Positions 26,447-36,434 of a stretch of DNA of 64,000 bases are shown here, one piece after another (the first letter of the stretch is position 1; every line of letters starts with the position of its first letter). The position numbers and the translations under genes were made by a program. The stretch lies in contig JAJDBP010000017.1 in assembly GCA_029261295.1 (NCBI GenBank), forward strand, positions 310,001 to 374,000. The letters are read 5' to 3'. This DNA comes from Nitrospirales bacterium (GTDB lineage: Bacteria > Nitrospirota > Nitrospiria > Nitrospirales > UBA8639). The notes below the pieces were generated by a model. The model ran no database searches and was not told the origin of the DNA. It worked only from the letters and a program-made list of their open reading frames with translations.

Positions 26447-28762
26447 ATGAACACGATAGAAAACGTCGTATTTGGAAATCGGAAGTTTATAATAGGACTT
26501 TTCGCTGCTATAACAATTGCCCTGTCTTGGGCGGCGACAACCATTCATTTCGATTCAGCCTTTGAAAAGCATTTGCCCCTACGTCATCCATATATTCAAA
26601 CATTCTTAGAATATTTTCAGGAATTTGGCGGAGGCGATCGACTATTCATTTCCATCCATACCAAGCAAGGTGATATCTTTACGGTTCCGTTTTTTGAAAC
26701 AGTCGAATCAATAACCAATGAAGTCCGATTCCTTCCTAGCGTGAACCGAAGCTCGGTCCGCTCAATATTTACTCCAAATGTCCGTTTTGTGGAAATTGTT
26801 GAGGGTGGCTTCGCAGGTGGTAATGTTGTCCCATCAGACTTTCGTCCAACATCTGAAGGGCTCAGACAGGTTCGCGAAAATATTAAGAAGTCTGGAATGC
26901 TTGGGCGATTGGTAGCTGCTGACTATACCGCGGTGATGATTGAAGCCCGATTATTAAGCAGAGATTCAACAATTGGGAAAAAGGTGGACTATATCAAAAT
27001 CGCGGGCCTTGTAGAGGAAAAAATTCGTGCTGCCCATGCTGAGGAAAATGTCGAAATCCACATTACTGGATTTTTCAAAGTCGTTGCCGACATTATGGCT
27101 GCAGCTGTCGAGGTCATCACATTTTTCGCTGTCGCGTTTCTGGTGACGGCGGTCCTGGTCTATCTATCCTTTCAATCGATCTATCTTTCAATTCTCCCGC
27201 TCTTATGTTCTGTGATGGCAGTCTGGTGGACCATGGGTTTATTAAGCCTGGTAGGTTTTGCTCTGGACCCCATGTCCATCCTTGTACCATTTCTCTTATT
27301 TGCCATAGGTGTTTCCCATGGCCTCCAAATGGTGAACCAATTTTCCACAAAACTAAAGGCTGGCGCTAACAGCATGGCAGCTGCAAGATGTGCCTTTCAA
27401 AAAATATTCGTCCCTGGTGGAATAGCGTTAGCGACGGATGCACTGGGATTTTTGACAATCCTTCTAGTTGATATAAAAATCATACAAGAATTTTCCATTT
27501 TGGCCATCATGGGCGTGGGCATCCTCGCATTTACTAACCTCCTTCTCTTACCCGTGCTCCTATCTTATGCAACATTCGGAGAAGGCTATCGTATGAAATT
27601 GGCTCATAAGAGCAAAATGGCCATTCAAGCTTGGCAATTTCTAGCAAGAACGAGTGAACCCAAGATCGCTATATCAGTGATCATCATAGCCATAGGACTA
27701 TGTGCCCTTGGCCTAATCGAAGCCCGCCAAGTTTCAATCGGCAACCCCGCTGTCGGCGTTCCAGAGTTGCCTCCTGATTCTCGGTATAATCGAGATGCAT
27801 TGGCAATGGCTGAAAAATTTCCCATCGGCTGGGACACGTTACTTGTGTTTGCAGAGACGAGACCAGACGGGTGTCTGGACTACAAAGTGATGACTGGGAT
27901 CGATCGCTTTCAATGGAAGATGGCTAATATCCAAGGCGTCTCATTCACCTATTCCATGCCACAAGTGGCCAAGATGATCAATGCTGGGCTCCATGAAGGA
28001 CATCCGAAATGGCGCACGCTCCCCAAAAACAAAAATATGATGCGACAAGCAATTTCGCAAATAGACCCATCAACCGGATTATTAAATCAAGATTGTAGTG
28101 TTATGCCTGTACGCATCATACTAGAGAATCACGAATCTGAAACCATTGATCGAGTGGTTATGGCGCTCGAGACCTTTCAAAAAGAACAGGAGTCACCTCG
28201 ATTTACCCCTCGCTTGGCCTCAGGCAATGTGGGAGTCAGCGCCGCAACGAACCAGGTCATTCGTGGAGCGCAGGTCGATTTATTGGTTGGAATTTATCTA
28301 GCAATAGTAACCGTGTGTTGGCTGATCTTCCGTTCCTGGCGAATCGCTCTCTGTATCGTCCTACCATTGGCATTCGTTTCTTTATTGGGGTACGGATTCA
28401 TGCATCTTCTGGATATTGGGTTGACGATTTCGACTCTCCCGGTTCTGGTCTTGGGAGTGGGTATTGGAGTGGACTACAGTATTTATGTTTTTAGTCGCTT
28501 GAAGACTTACCTAAACGAAGGGTTGGATCTTCGCGGAGCCCACCTCGAGACATTGCAGAGTAGTGGACAAGCTGTCTTCGTGGCAGGATTGACCTTAGCG
28601 TCCGGAGTGGGGACTTGGGCCTTTTCAGGGCTTACTTACCAAGCCGACATGGGCCTTCTACTTTCATTCCTATTCCTCGCAAATATGCTGGGAGCCCTTA
28701 TCCTACTCCCAGCACTTACTTCAGTTGTGTATAAGAATCAGAATCTCTCATATTTAAAGTAA
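26447..28762 (+). CDS. MMPL/RND-family transporter
   Basis: 771 residues with about 12 transmembrane helices in two repeats. An N-terminal helix is followed by a periplasmic loop (about 30-210), a five-helix block (about 215-385), a second loop and a second five-helix block (about 620-765). The membrane motif GVGIGVDYSIYVFSRL near 675-690 is the RND/MMPL proton-relay and substrate-path signature, matched by LLFAIGVSHGLQMVNQF in the first half. MMPL proteins move lipids and other hydrophobic compounds across the inner membrane. It follows the YCF48 gene by 7 bp and meets the catalase-like fusion gene tail to tail. Confidence 0.9.
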   Translation: MNTIENVVFGNRKFIIGLFAAITIALSWAATTIHFDSAFEKHLPLRHPYIQTFLEYFQEFGGGDRLFISIHTKQGDIFTVPFFETVESITNEVRFLPSVNRSSVRSIFTPNVRFVEIVEGGFAGGNVVPSDFRPTSEGLRQVRENIKKSGMLGRLVAADYTAVMIEARLLSRDSTIGKKVDYIKIAGLVEEKIRAAHAEENVEIHITGFFKVVADIMAAAVEVITFFAVAFLVTAVLVYLSFQSIYLSILPLLCSVMAVWWTMGLLSLVGFALDPMSILVPFLLFAIGVSHGLQMVNQFSTKLKAGANSMAAARCAFQKIFVPGGIALATDALGFLTILLVDIKIIQEFSILAIMGVGILAFTNLLLLPVLLSYATFGEGYRMKLAHKSKMAIQAWQFLARTSEPKIAISVIIIAIGLCALGLIEARQVSIGNPAVGVPELPPDSRYNRDALAMAEKFPIGWDTLLVFAETRPDGCLDYKVMTGIDRFQWKMANIQGVSFTYSMPQVAKMINAGLHEGHPKWRTLPKNKNMMRQAISQIDPSTGLLNQDCSVMPVRIILENHESETIDRVVMALETFQKEQESPRFTPRLASGNVGVSAATNQVIRGAQVDLLVGIYLAIVTVCWLIFRSWRIALCIVLPLAFVSLLGYGFMHLLDIGLTISTLPVLVLGVGIGVDYSIYVFSRLKTYLNEGLDLRGAHLETLQSSGQAVFVAGLTLASGVGTWAFSGLTYQADMGLLLSFLFLANMLGALILLPALTSVVYKNQNLSYLK

Positions 28763-28771
28763 CGTCAAAAC

Positions 28772-31700
28772 TCAATACGATTGCCGCACTTTTTTCACGA
28801 TAGTAGTCCCACCCATTTTTCTACTCACAACCGATTCCTTATCTTCCCTGGCTATTTGGCCCACTAGAGGAGGAGCCCAAAAACCGGACAATGTCTGATC
28901 ATCGCTTGAAGACCACCATTTCTCCTTTGTCCAGTTCGCTTGGCCATTAGTAACTATGGTACCTGTTCGTAGGATTTTTTCTGCTCCATCACCCGTGCAA
29001 TCCAAAGTCAAAAATTCACAATCAAGTGTTTTAAGGTACTCAAGAAGAGCCCAACGTTCTTCGGGTTTAAGTTCAGGACCTACCTGCCCTTTTTTGTACT
29101 TCTCCGTCTTCATTGGATCTCCATAAAACTCGTGTCCTAAATTTGAATTACCAGGAACATTGGTATCAAATTCTGATTCCACCAAAGGCAAGCAAGGAGG
29201 TTGGCTTAACTCAAACCCTACTTTATGCGGATCGAAATCAGTCTTACCAAGACAAAATTTTTCTCTTCTGTCCTTTTTAGGGCTCAACAACTCGTAAAGA
29301 TTCAAAACGGAGCCATTATGTAAAAATGGGGCCGTCGCCCACACCCCCGCATTTGTTCTGGCAATATACTGGAAACGTCCTATGATTTTATTTGGCTTGC
29401 CTTTATCTTGGTCAACGAGTGCTAGGATTGTACACACTACTTTTTGACGTTTACGTAAATCACTTGAAATCTTGTCATCCAAAAGAAGAAGACCCGTCTT
29501 GCATCCTTCCTTGAGGTCGTTATCTTTTAAAATTTCATTCTTGACGACATTAATCTTGTTTATTGCCACCTTTCTTTTTTTCTTATTATTGTTAAAGGAG
29601 TCATCAAGAAACCTCAAAATAGAATCGAGTTTCCCGCAAACAGGATCATTGGGACAAATTTCCTGAACTTTATTTTCTATAAGATTCTTTCTTATACGTG
29701 TTGTTAAAGGTTCAAGAACCTTCTCCGGTCTCTTCAACTTTCCTCCTAATAATTCATTTAATCTTCCAGTTTGAACCCTTCGTGTAATAAAGTTATTGGC
29801 AACAGTAGGATCTGTGCCAATGTCGGTTACTTTCATCAGTTTCATCGGCCATGGAGCTAAGTCATAATCATGTTTCTCATGAGGATTGACATAGAAATGA
29901 TGCTCTTCATTTTTAGGATTCGTTTTATTGGGGACATGGCATTCGATGCAGTGTTGTTCATAAAGGAGTTTACCTTCCAACGCTCTTGCAGGCTGGATTT
30001 TTAACTCGAGACTTTTTTCCGGCCAACGAGGAGGCTTAAGGTTTCGAATTTGTTGCTCCAATCCAACAATATTTGTCAAATTTATCGATGTCTCTATGAC
30101 CAGTTCTTCTTCGGAAAGTCCAGCACTAGACATGCCGTCTAAAGATCCTGCCACAATTATTTTCCCCATTACCTGCTTACCCTTTGAGGTTTCCAATCCA
30201 ATTTCCGATCGTATGCCAATAGCTTGAGCAATATTTCGCCCGGTGGGTTGAGTGAGTGAGGCATTCCATTGAACCCAGTTGTATTTCCAGGCATCCCAAA
30301 TTTTAGGAATGCTCACCGGCGCATTAGCCTGTCGGACATTATCGGGATGAAGAACACCCAGCAAGGTATTGCCTCCTCGGCCTAGGGCATCAATTCGCCC
30401 ATGCCCCCAAGCAGTCGGAAAAAGATTCTTTTTCCCTTCTGTGACCTTTAGGCGAATTAGTTCGTTCATATACTCTCTGACCTTACCTCGGAGATGGCTC
30501 TTCCATACAGCATCGAAATAATTGTATTCAGCGTCAGAAGCGTTCAAACTATTCGCAATTTCATCAGATTTGGAATCAAGAGCTCTATCCTTATTCTCCA
30601 TCTTTGCCATCATTACAGGAGATTTAGTTTTAATCATAATATTGGCAACTTCTATTGCAAAATCTTCAAACTTCTGGGGGCTTTCAATCGTATCCTTGAG
30701 GGCTCCCACAAGGCCGGTAAGAAATGCACGATTCAATTGCATAGAAGGGCCACCATCAATCCGAATGAATTTCCCTTTGTATTTGAGTTGCCCCGTGTGA
30801 CATGCTGCACAAGTAAAATCAACCCATCTGGGTTTGGCCTTTTTGTCTTCACTGACTGCAAATCCAACCGGCAGGCCGTCGTGCCGACTGGGATCTGGAA
30901 GAAAGCCATACAAAGAAATATTTGCATCATCAAGAAACCAAACACCTTTTTTACCAATGCGGTCCATCCTTTTCAGAGCGAGGAGCCAGGCATATGGAAT
31001 AACCCTTGTTCCTTGAGGGGAGTGATAAAATTTCTCGCGAATCTTATTACTCCACCCCTGAGCAAGGTCCATTTGTTTGGGAGCATTCTTGCCAGCCCTT
31101 GATACCTCGTCATAGCCTTTGACTACCTGATATTCTTTCCAGGTGACCTCCCGTTGTGAGACTTGGTTCACAACATGACGCATCTTTGCGCCAAGCTGGT
31201 AAACAACTTTACGGGCTTTATTAATCCCTCCAAGGGGTTCATGCTCCGGCAAGGAATGCCATGGAGTGAAGGACATTCGTTCACAGAAGGCCATTTTTCC
31301 TGGGGAAAGGAATGTCTGCTTTGGAATCGTAATCGTTGCAACTTTTGTGCAGCTTTTACATTTTATCCCATCCGTACTCCACGGAAATCGCGGGTCTTCA
31401 AGTGGGGCTTCTTTAATTCCGGAATGACCTTCTTTAGGCCATTCCTGAATCATAAAATCGAATGTCACATCGCGTTTGGTTTCACCAGAAGGTTTGAGGT
31501 CCTCTTGCATAAAATGGCGTAAGTCGTTAATAAAAAATGGAGTCCGATCCTTTTTGGACAACTGGGAAGTGCCCACGACAAAGTACTTTACGTGAGGGAG
31601 TGTTCCGAATTTATACGGAGTCTGGCTCCAATATGACTGTGTGAGAATATTAGAAGGGTGAATCCTTGAACCTACCACTATCCTTTTAAACCATTGGTAA

Positions 31701-32284
31701 TCTTCCATGAAAGGGACAAGCCGTGGATCATCTCGAAAACTAGCTTCTCCCCCTCTGCCAGCTTTCTTAAATTGAAGCAATAAAAAGGGATTGGGGGCGA
31801 AAAATATTTCATTGTTCCCCAAAACAAAATCTTGAGTCTCCGCAGTCTTTTCGCCAGACAGAATCTTTTCTCTCTCTACATTGAAGACTTTGATCGCCAT
31901 ACCAAAAGAATCCTTTTCCCTATCATGGTTATTTTTCCCTTTGGAGAAGCGAATAAGTGAGGGATAATTTTTTGTATTCTTGAATAAGCCCTGCCTCAGA
32001 CCGTCGCGAACCGAATCTACTTCGACTTTAAAGGTGGCTTCTACACAACCAAGATGCTTGGGATGTTGACCTCGCTGGGTAGGTTGTTCTTTGAGAGTTA
32101 GCCCTGTTTGTCCGTTGACTAGGACATCAAGAGCTGGGCTTTCGAAAGGTACCGTTGTTTTCAAAAGTTTTTTGGGCGGCCACCACCGGGGTTGCTCAAT
32201 AGCCCACGCCTCTCCAACACTACTGATAAGAAACAGAAACCCAATGGTGAAAATTAAACTGACAGTCTTCCCAACTGTGTTCAT
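28772..32284 (-). CDS. exported catalase-like/diheme dioxygenase-like fusion
   Basis: 1170 residues with a signal peptide ending near AWA (about 28). Part 1 (about 40-370) is a catalase-family heme domain: QRGQHPKHLGC with distal His H74, VRDGLRQGLF, LIRFSKGKN and FGMAIKVF, like SrpA or allene-oxide-synthase-type folds. Part 2 (about 420-1130) resembles RoxA and the Pseudomonas fatty-acid dioxygenases. It has two c-heme sites, CAACH (492-496, followed by TGQLKYKGKFIRIDGGPSM) and CIECH (779-783), the PxxWDAW...WVQWNASLTQPTGRN block (about 660-684) and TAPFLHNGS near the C-terminal heme-ligand segment. GGAGGTGATGAC precedes the ATG. I infer oxygenation by part 2 and peroxide conversion by part 1; the substrate is unknown. 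Confidence 0.8.
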   Translation of the reverse strand: MNTVGKTVSLIFTIGFLFLISSVGEAWAIEQPRWWPPKKLLKTTVPFESPALDVLVNGQTGLTLKEQPTQRGQHPKHLGCVEATFKVEVDSVRDGLRQGLFKNTKNYPSLIRFSKGKNNHDREKDSFGMAIKVFNVEREKILSGEKTAETQDFVLGNNEIFFAPNPFLLLQFKKAGRGGEASFRDDPRLVPFMEDYQWFKRIVVGSRIHPSNILTQSYWSQTPYKFGTLPHVKYFVVGTSQLSKKDRTPFFINDLRHFMQEDLKPSGETKRDVTFDFMIQEWPKEGHSGIKEAPLEDPRFPWSTDGIKCKSCTKVATITIPKQTFLSPGKMAFCERMSFTPWHSLPEHEPLGGINKARKVVYQLGAKMRHVVNQVSQREVTWKEYQVVKGYDEVSRAGKNAPKQMDLAQGWSNKIREKFYHSPQGTRVIPYAWLLALKRMDRIGKKGVWFLDDANISLYGFLPDPSRHDGLPVGFAVSEDKKAKPRWVDFTCAACHTGQLKYKGKFIRIDGGPSMQLNRAFLTGLVGALKDTIESPQKFEDFAIEVANIMIKTKSPVMMAKMENKDRALDSKSDEIANSLNASDAEYNYFDAVWKSHLRGKVREYMNELIRLKVTEGKKNLFPTAWGHGRIDALGRGGNTLLGVLHPDNVRQANAPVSIPKIWDAWKYNWVQWNASLTQPTGRNIAQAIGIRSEIGLETSKGKQVMGKIIVAGSLDGMSSAGLSEEELVIETSINLTNIVGLEQQIRNLKPPRWPEKSLELKIQPARALEGKLLYEQHCIECHVPNKTNPKNEEHHFYVNPHEKHDYDLAPWPMKLMKVTDIGTDPTVANNFITRRVQTGRLNELLGGKLKRPEKVLEPLTTRIRKNLIENKVQEICPNDPVCGKLDSILRFLDDSFNNNKKKRKVAINKINVVKNEILKDNDLKEGCKTGLLLLDDKISSDLRKRQKVVCTILALVDQDKGKPNKIIGRFQYIARTNAGVWATAPFLHNGSVLNLYELLSPKKDRREKFCLGKTDFDPHKVGFELSQPPCLPLVESEFDTNVPGNSNLGHEFYGDPMKTEKYKKGQVGPELKPEERWALLEYLKTLDCEFLTLDCTGDGAEKILRTGTIVTNGQANWTKEKWWSSSDDQTLSGFWAPPLVGQIAREDKESVVSRKMGGTTIVKKVRQSY

Positions 32285-32445
32285 GTCATCACCTCCGCAT
32301 CAAAGGTAAAAATAGGGATGAATACGTCTCTTGAATAAAAACATTTTTCGTTACTGCCGTTATGTCCCCAATAAATTTCTTAGAACAAAAGAAAAAAAAT
32401 GATTTTCTCTTCCTATAAAATAAAATTATCCCCCGGTGGGCACAC

Positions 32446-33813
32446 CTATCTCCGGCCCTGTCGACGAAGTCCGTCGGGAGTAAAATCTTTGCTATTCATC
32501 TTTATGTTGAAAATTTCTGGGCGTTCTTGGTTGTTTAACCCAAGAGCGAGGTAACGACCATTCTGTAAGTCGTAGTGCACTTCTAATGTTTGAAACACGA
32601 GGGGAACTTCGTAAAAATTAATGGCATAAGCTTCGGACACACGCCAAATATTTCCGCGACCATCGTATTGGTCGGCGACTAAGATCTGCCAACTATCTTC
32701 ATCAAGATAAAACGTTCGTTTGTGATATTGATGACGATAGCCTTTTTTGAGGGTGGCCTCTACAACCCACACGCGATGTAACTCATAACGAGGTAATTCT
32801 GAATTGATGTGGCCTGGTTTAATTATGTCATCGTATTGAAGATCCCCACTATGTAACTTGTAGGAATTATACGGAACATACATTTCTCTCCGAGTGGGCA
32901 ACATGTTCCAGTCGTACCGATCTGGAGAGCCGTTAAACATGTCATTTTGGTCCGCAAATCGTTGTCCATCAGAGGCGGTTCCAGGATTATCATATTTGAT
33001 TTCTGGTGCTCGTCGAACCCGACGTTGCCCCGGGTTATAGGTCCAAATCTGCAAGGATGTTTTGATCTGATTAATTGGTTGATGAACAAGCAGATTCCTC
33101 CCGGCAAGACGAGCTGGGCTTATTACTTTCTGAAAAAACAGGGACAACATGTTCCCAATTGATTGAGGGGTCGCATCTTGTTGATGATAAAGAAAAAAAA
33201 GTTTTTGATGTAATCTGACAAAGGTGTAATTTCCACTGGCTGTCGGTGCGACCTGGCCAGTAATCTGATCGGCGGTTTCCCCTTTGTAGCGCACCATATG
33301 ATTCCAGATCGGCTCTACAGCTTGTTTGGGAATGGGAAAGGGAACACCTCCCACTGCATTCACCACCCCGTTTCCCCCGTCTGCCAATTCTGCAGTCGTG
33401 GCATTGGCCATGGTCCGGTCGTAGACGTATTGGGGATACGAGGCACTCCGGCGGGTAGGGTAGATTTTCATTTGCCAGGTAGGATATCGGTGAAACATTG
33501 CGACCTGCCCAGGCGATAACTTCTCTTTGTACTGAGCAACATTGTCTGCTGTGATGGTGAAAATAGGCTGATCAGAAGAAAAGGGGTCACAATGAAATGT
33601 TTGAGGCTTATAACATGTTGGAGGATTGGTAATACCACCTTCCCAATCAGGGATTGTTCCCTCCTTATTTCCAGCTTTTACGGCACCCAAGGGGGTTAAT
33701 TCCTTTCCGAGTCTTCTTGCCTCATCAGAGGTGACTTTTGCGAAAAGTCCCGGCACTGTAAAAAAGAAGCTCAAAAGACAGAGGATAAGTGCTGAACAGA
33801 ATTTGTTTAACAT
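32446..33813 (-). CDS. DUF1329 outer-membrane lipoprotein-sorting-like protein
   Basis: About 455 residues. The frame extends to 33942, but ATG 33811-33813 (MLNKFCSALILCL) has a GGAGGGGG ribosome-binding site and begins a signal peptide (about 1-22), so I use it. The DUF1329 fold (LolA/LolB-like beta-barrel half) is indicated by ARRLGKELTPLGAVKAGN, PDWEGG, YPTRRSASYPQYVYDRT and DEDSWQILVADQYDGRGN. These periplasmic proteins are thought to bind lipids or other hydrophobic ligands. It lies 37 bp after the DUF1302 gene, and the catalase-like fusion follows after 161 bp on the same strand. Confidence 0.85.
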   Translation of the reverse strand: MLNKFCSALILCLLSFFFTVPGLFAKVTSDEARRLGKELTPLGAVKAGNKEGTIPDWEGGITNPPTCYKPQTFHCDPFSSDQPIFTITADNVAQYKEKLSPGQVAMFHRYPTWQMKIYPTRRSASYPQYVYDRTMANATTAELADGGNGVVNAVGGVPFPIPKQAVEPIWNHMVRYKGETADQITGQVAPTASGNYTFVRLHQKLFFLYHQQDATPQSIGNMLSLFFQKVISPARLAGRNLLVHQPINQIKTSLQIWTYNPGQRRVRRAPEIKYDNPGTASDGQRFADQNDMFNGSPDRYDWNMLPTRREMYVPYNSYKLHSGDLQYDDIIKPGHINSELPRYELHRVWVVEATLKKGYRHQYHKRTFYLDEDSWQILVADQYDGRGNIWRVSEAYAINFYEVPLVFQTLEVHYDLQNGRYLALGLNNQERPEIFNIKMNSKDFTPDGLRRQGRR

Positions 33814-33850
33814 TGTCCCCCTCCAACCATGGAGTCCATTGATTATCTTG

Positions 33851-35596
33851 TTAGAACGCATATCGCACCACGGTAGAAACAAAGTCTCGATCGTTTTGCT
33901 GATTGAAAGAGCCTCCTCCGAAAAAATTTGTGTAGGACACACGGGCTTCCCAGCTCACAAGGTACGAGGCTCCCAAGGACAAAGTAATGGTTTTGCGATC
34001 TTCAACAAAATTGCCGATTGGTGAAGGCGTCGTACCATCAACATCATATGAAAAAGCAATTTGTGGCAACAAATTTACGGCCCCAATCGCGTTATTAAAC
34101 ACAAGTTGCCCAAGCATACGAATACCCCAGGAGGCCGCAGTGGCAAAACCATCAGTCTGGACTGGAGTCGGCGTCGCCCCAGCTCCAGCCGTACCTGGAT
34201 CGCCGCTATTCGTTGTGCCGGGACCGTCATATCGTAATGCTTTCTCACTTTCCAAATTAGGCACCCAGGTAACCCCGCCCTCACTCAGAAAGACAACCTG
34301 ATCAGCACCAAATGTGGCTCCCCAAATTTTGGTGAGCGTAGCTTGTGCTTGAAACACACCTTTTCGACGATATCCTGTAACATCCTCTCCCGATGCGAAA
34401 CCGCATCCTAGTTGACTCGCTCTACCTCCAATTCCACAAAGATTTAAAGCCGAAATTAGTAATTCCTGGTCATCAACCTGTAACGGTTGATCAAACTTGT
34501 AGGAAACTTCACCTTGCAATGACAGACCAGTCTCTCCCAAAATTGTATTGAAACTCATACCGACCAAATCAATATCCATGGGATACTCAGTGAAATAGGT
34601 CGCCGAGGAAGGATTTCCCGTCGTGGTAGCTCTCGTTGCGCTTATCAAAGGTAACCGACTGTGATAATGGAGATAATACACCCCAAACTCTGTGTCATTG
34701 AGTGCTGGCTCTAAATATCTGAATGCCAGTCCAAATTCGCCAAAATCTCTTGCGTTTCTATCACCAGCTCTATTGGCAAAAGTGCCACCCGTTGGAGGAT
34801 TATCTGGTAGGGTCCCCGCCCCAGCCACCACAACAAAGTCTCCTCCAGGTGAAATAAAATCATTGGTTGAAAAATATGTCCCTTGCGGATCAATTTCAGT
34901 ACGCCGCCAAGCCCATTGATAAAATGCCTCAAAGGAGAATTTATCCGTGAGACCAATATTCACATCAAGCGCTGGGACGGGGAGTAGTGCTGAGCGCAGT
35001 TCAGCTCCTGCCACGCGAAGCTGTGCCACGTTTATAGGATTTATGGCATTGATCCCATTTTGGATAAATGTGCTCTCGCCCCAATTGATCACTTGATTGC
35101 CCACTCGAATCGTTAACGGACTGTTCCCAACTTCAAAGTTTCCGATTCCGTAAGCATCAAGTAACCTGATATCTCGAACAGATCGACTTTTCGCTGTTTT
35201 ACCCAACGATGTTCGTCGAGTGTCTGTAGCAGCGACATCACCAAAATAAAACACTCGACTGAAAAAGCCGAAATTCTTCCAGGAAAGATCAAGCTCGTGT
35301 GTGACATTGGCACTAGCCGAATAGATGTCGCCCCTGTCATAGTTCAAATTACCGTCATCCCCATTCACAGAGGTAGCACTTCCACCGTTAGCCATTCCCA
35401 CGAGATCCGAATCACGAGAACTCGCTCGAATGTTGGCTCCTATCGCTAGCCGAGTATCAAGGTTTCCCGTTAGATCTCCATCGAAAAACTCGAACTGTGC
35501 TGCAGACCCAACACTTGTATTGGTCATCGCAAGCCCTATGGTAAAAACAACAATAAGATGAATATGTACACCCATTTCCGTTTTTGACCGACTCAT
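33851..35596 (-). CDS. DUF1302 outer-membrane beta-barrel protein
   Basis: About 582 residues from ATG 35594-35596 (MSRSKTEMGVH); the frame continues to 35752, but that leader is unlike a signal. The signal peptide ends near GSAA. Many alternating beta strands, the RVGNQVINWGESTFIQNGIN stretch and the C-terminal aromatic end VRYAF* indicate a porin-like barrel. DUF1302 proteins form part of a recurrent unit with DUF1329 and MMPL genes, proposed for hydrophobic-compound transport. It is the first gene of the minus-strand run, with a long upstream region (35597-36434) that probably holds its promoter. The start is uncertain by about 20 residues. Confidence 0.85.
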   Translation of the reverse strand: MSRSKTEMGVHIHLIVVFTIGLAMTNTSVGSAAQFEFFDGDLTGNLDTRLAIGANIRASSRDSDLVGMANGGSATSVNGDDGNLNYDRGDIYSASANVTHELDLSWKNFGFFSRVFYFGDVAATDTRRTSLGKTAKSRSVRDIRLLDAYGIGNFEVGNSPLTIRVGNQVINWGESTFIQNGINAINPINVAQLRVAGAELRSALLPVPALDVNIGLTDKFSFEAFYQWAWRRTEIDPQGTYFSTNDFISPGGDFVVVAGAGTLPDNPPTGGTFANRAGDRNARDFGEFGLAFRYLEPALNDTEFGVYYLHYHSRLPLISATRATTTGNPSSATYFTEYPMDIDLVGMSFNTILGETGLSLQGEVSYKFDQPLQVDDQELLISALNLCGIGGRASQLGCGFASGEDVTGYRRKGVFQAQATLTKIWGATFGADQVVFLSEGGVTWVPNLESEKALRYDGPGTTNSGDPGTAGAGATPTPVQTDGFATAASWGIRMLGQLVFNNAIGAVNLLPQIAFSYDVDGTTPSPIGNFVEDRKTITLSLGASYLVSWEARVSYTNFFGGGSFNQQNDRDFVSTVVRYAF

Positions 35597-36434
35597 TATT
35601 AGGCTATTTTTCCAGAGGTACATATTGGACTTGTAAAGAATCGTAAATTTTTGGTTGCTCTTATCCAGACTCTCACTTTTATTTCCTCTCGCCAAGAGGA
35701 TAGGTTCGCCTATCCATGTAACGCTTACGAAAATAATTTCTTCCAGTTTCATATTTTATGGGATTAATTTGGGATTGTAGACCAAATGACAATTGCCTTC
35801 CAGCTATTTCCTCATCATCCTTTAAGGATGGATGGGCGATATCGGTTCAGACTCTAATGCTTTTGATAAAATCAATGAAAAATTCATGTTCTTAGATAGG
35901 GGAAAGGAATATGTATTAAACACCCCAGAAGAAAGTTTTCATCGAATACCTGGTTGACCAAACTTTTCGGCTTCAATACACCTTACCGCTCTGTTTAGTT
36001 CGAACCTTGCCTCTTAATGTGAACAATATGGATTGAGCCACCCAACCTATAGAGTTTTAACTGTTGCAAGCGACACACCAGAAAAAATGGCCGTAGTCAA
36101 ATAGTGAGTAATCTGGGAAACCCTTAGAGTCTCTTCATTTTCAAGAGATATACTTATCCCCATTTCAAATACAACTACCCGAGAAATTCATGAATATAAT
36201 TATATGCTTAGATACAAGTTGTATCTAAATATATACTGTCAAATTTATTGGACGGTGGCCCAATGGAAGGGTAGGCAAGAAAAAAGAAGGGAGAATTTCT
36301 TGAAAATGGCAGAACCTAATTATTTAGGGAAGAGATAAGACCAATAAAGACAAATACATGGCCATTCCATCAACCCATCTCATTTAGTTATGATGGCATA
36401 GTACATCAGAGTCTTTTAAACATCTGGATCCACA
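35597..36434. other. long intergenic region with palindrome
   Basis: 838 bp between the DUF1302 gene and divergent cbpA, counting from the preferred DUF1302 start. It is AT-rich with no convincing gene. The main structure is a 21-bp perfect inverted repeat at 36208-36228. Confidence 0.55.
36208..36235. promoter_or_regulatory. 21-bp perfect palindrome and overlapping TGTATCTAAAT box
   Basis: TTAGATACAA-G-TTGTATCTAA is a perfect 10-bp inverted repeat with a single-base centre (36208-36228). The right arm continues as TGTATCTAAATATATA (36220-36235), which matches 15 of 16 bases of a box at 45177-45192. This is a likely operator for a dimeric regulator such as TetR or MarR types; the regulator is not identified. 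Confidence 0.55.

Noticed and set aside
31350-31365. KCKSC in the heme fusion as a third heme site
   Set aside because: No His follows the second Cys in the needed position, so it is not CxxCH.
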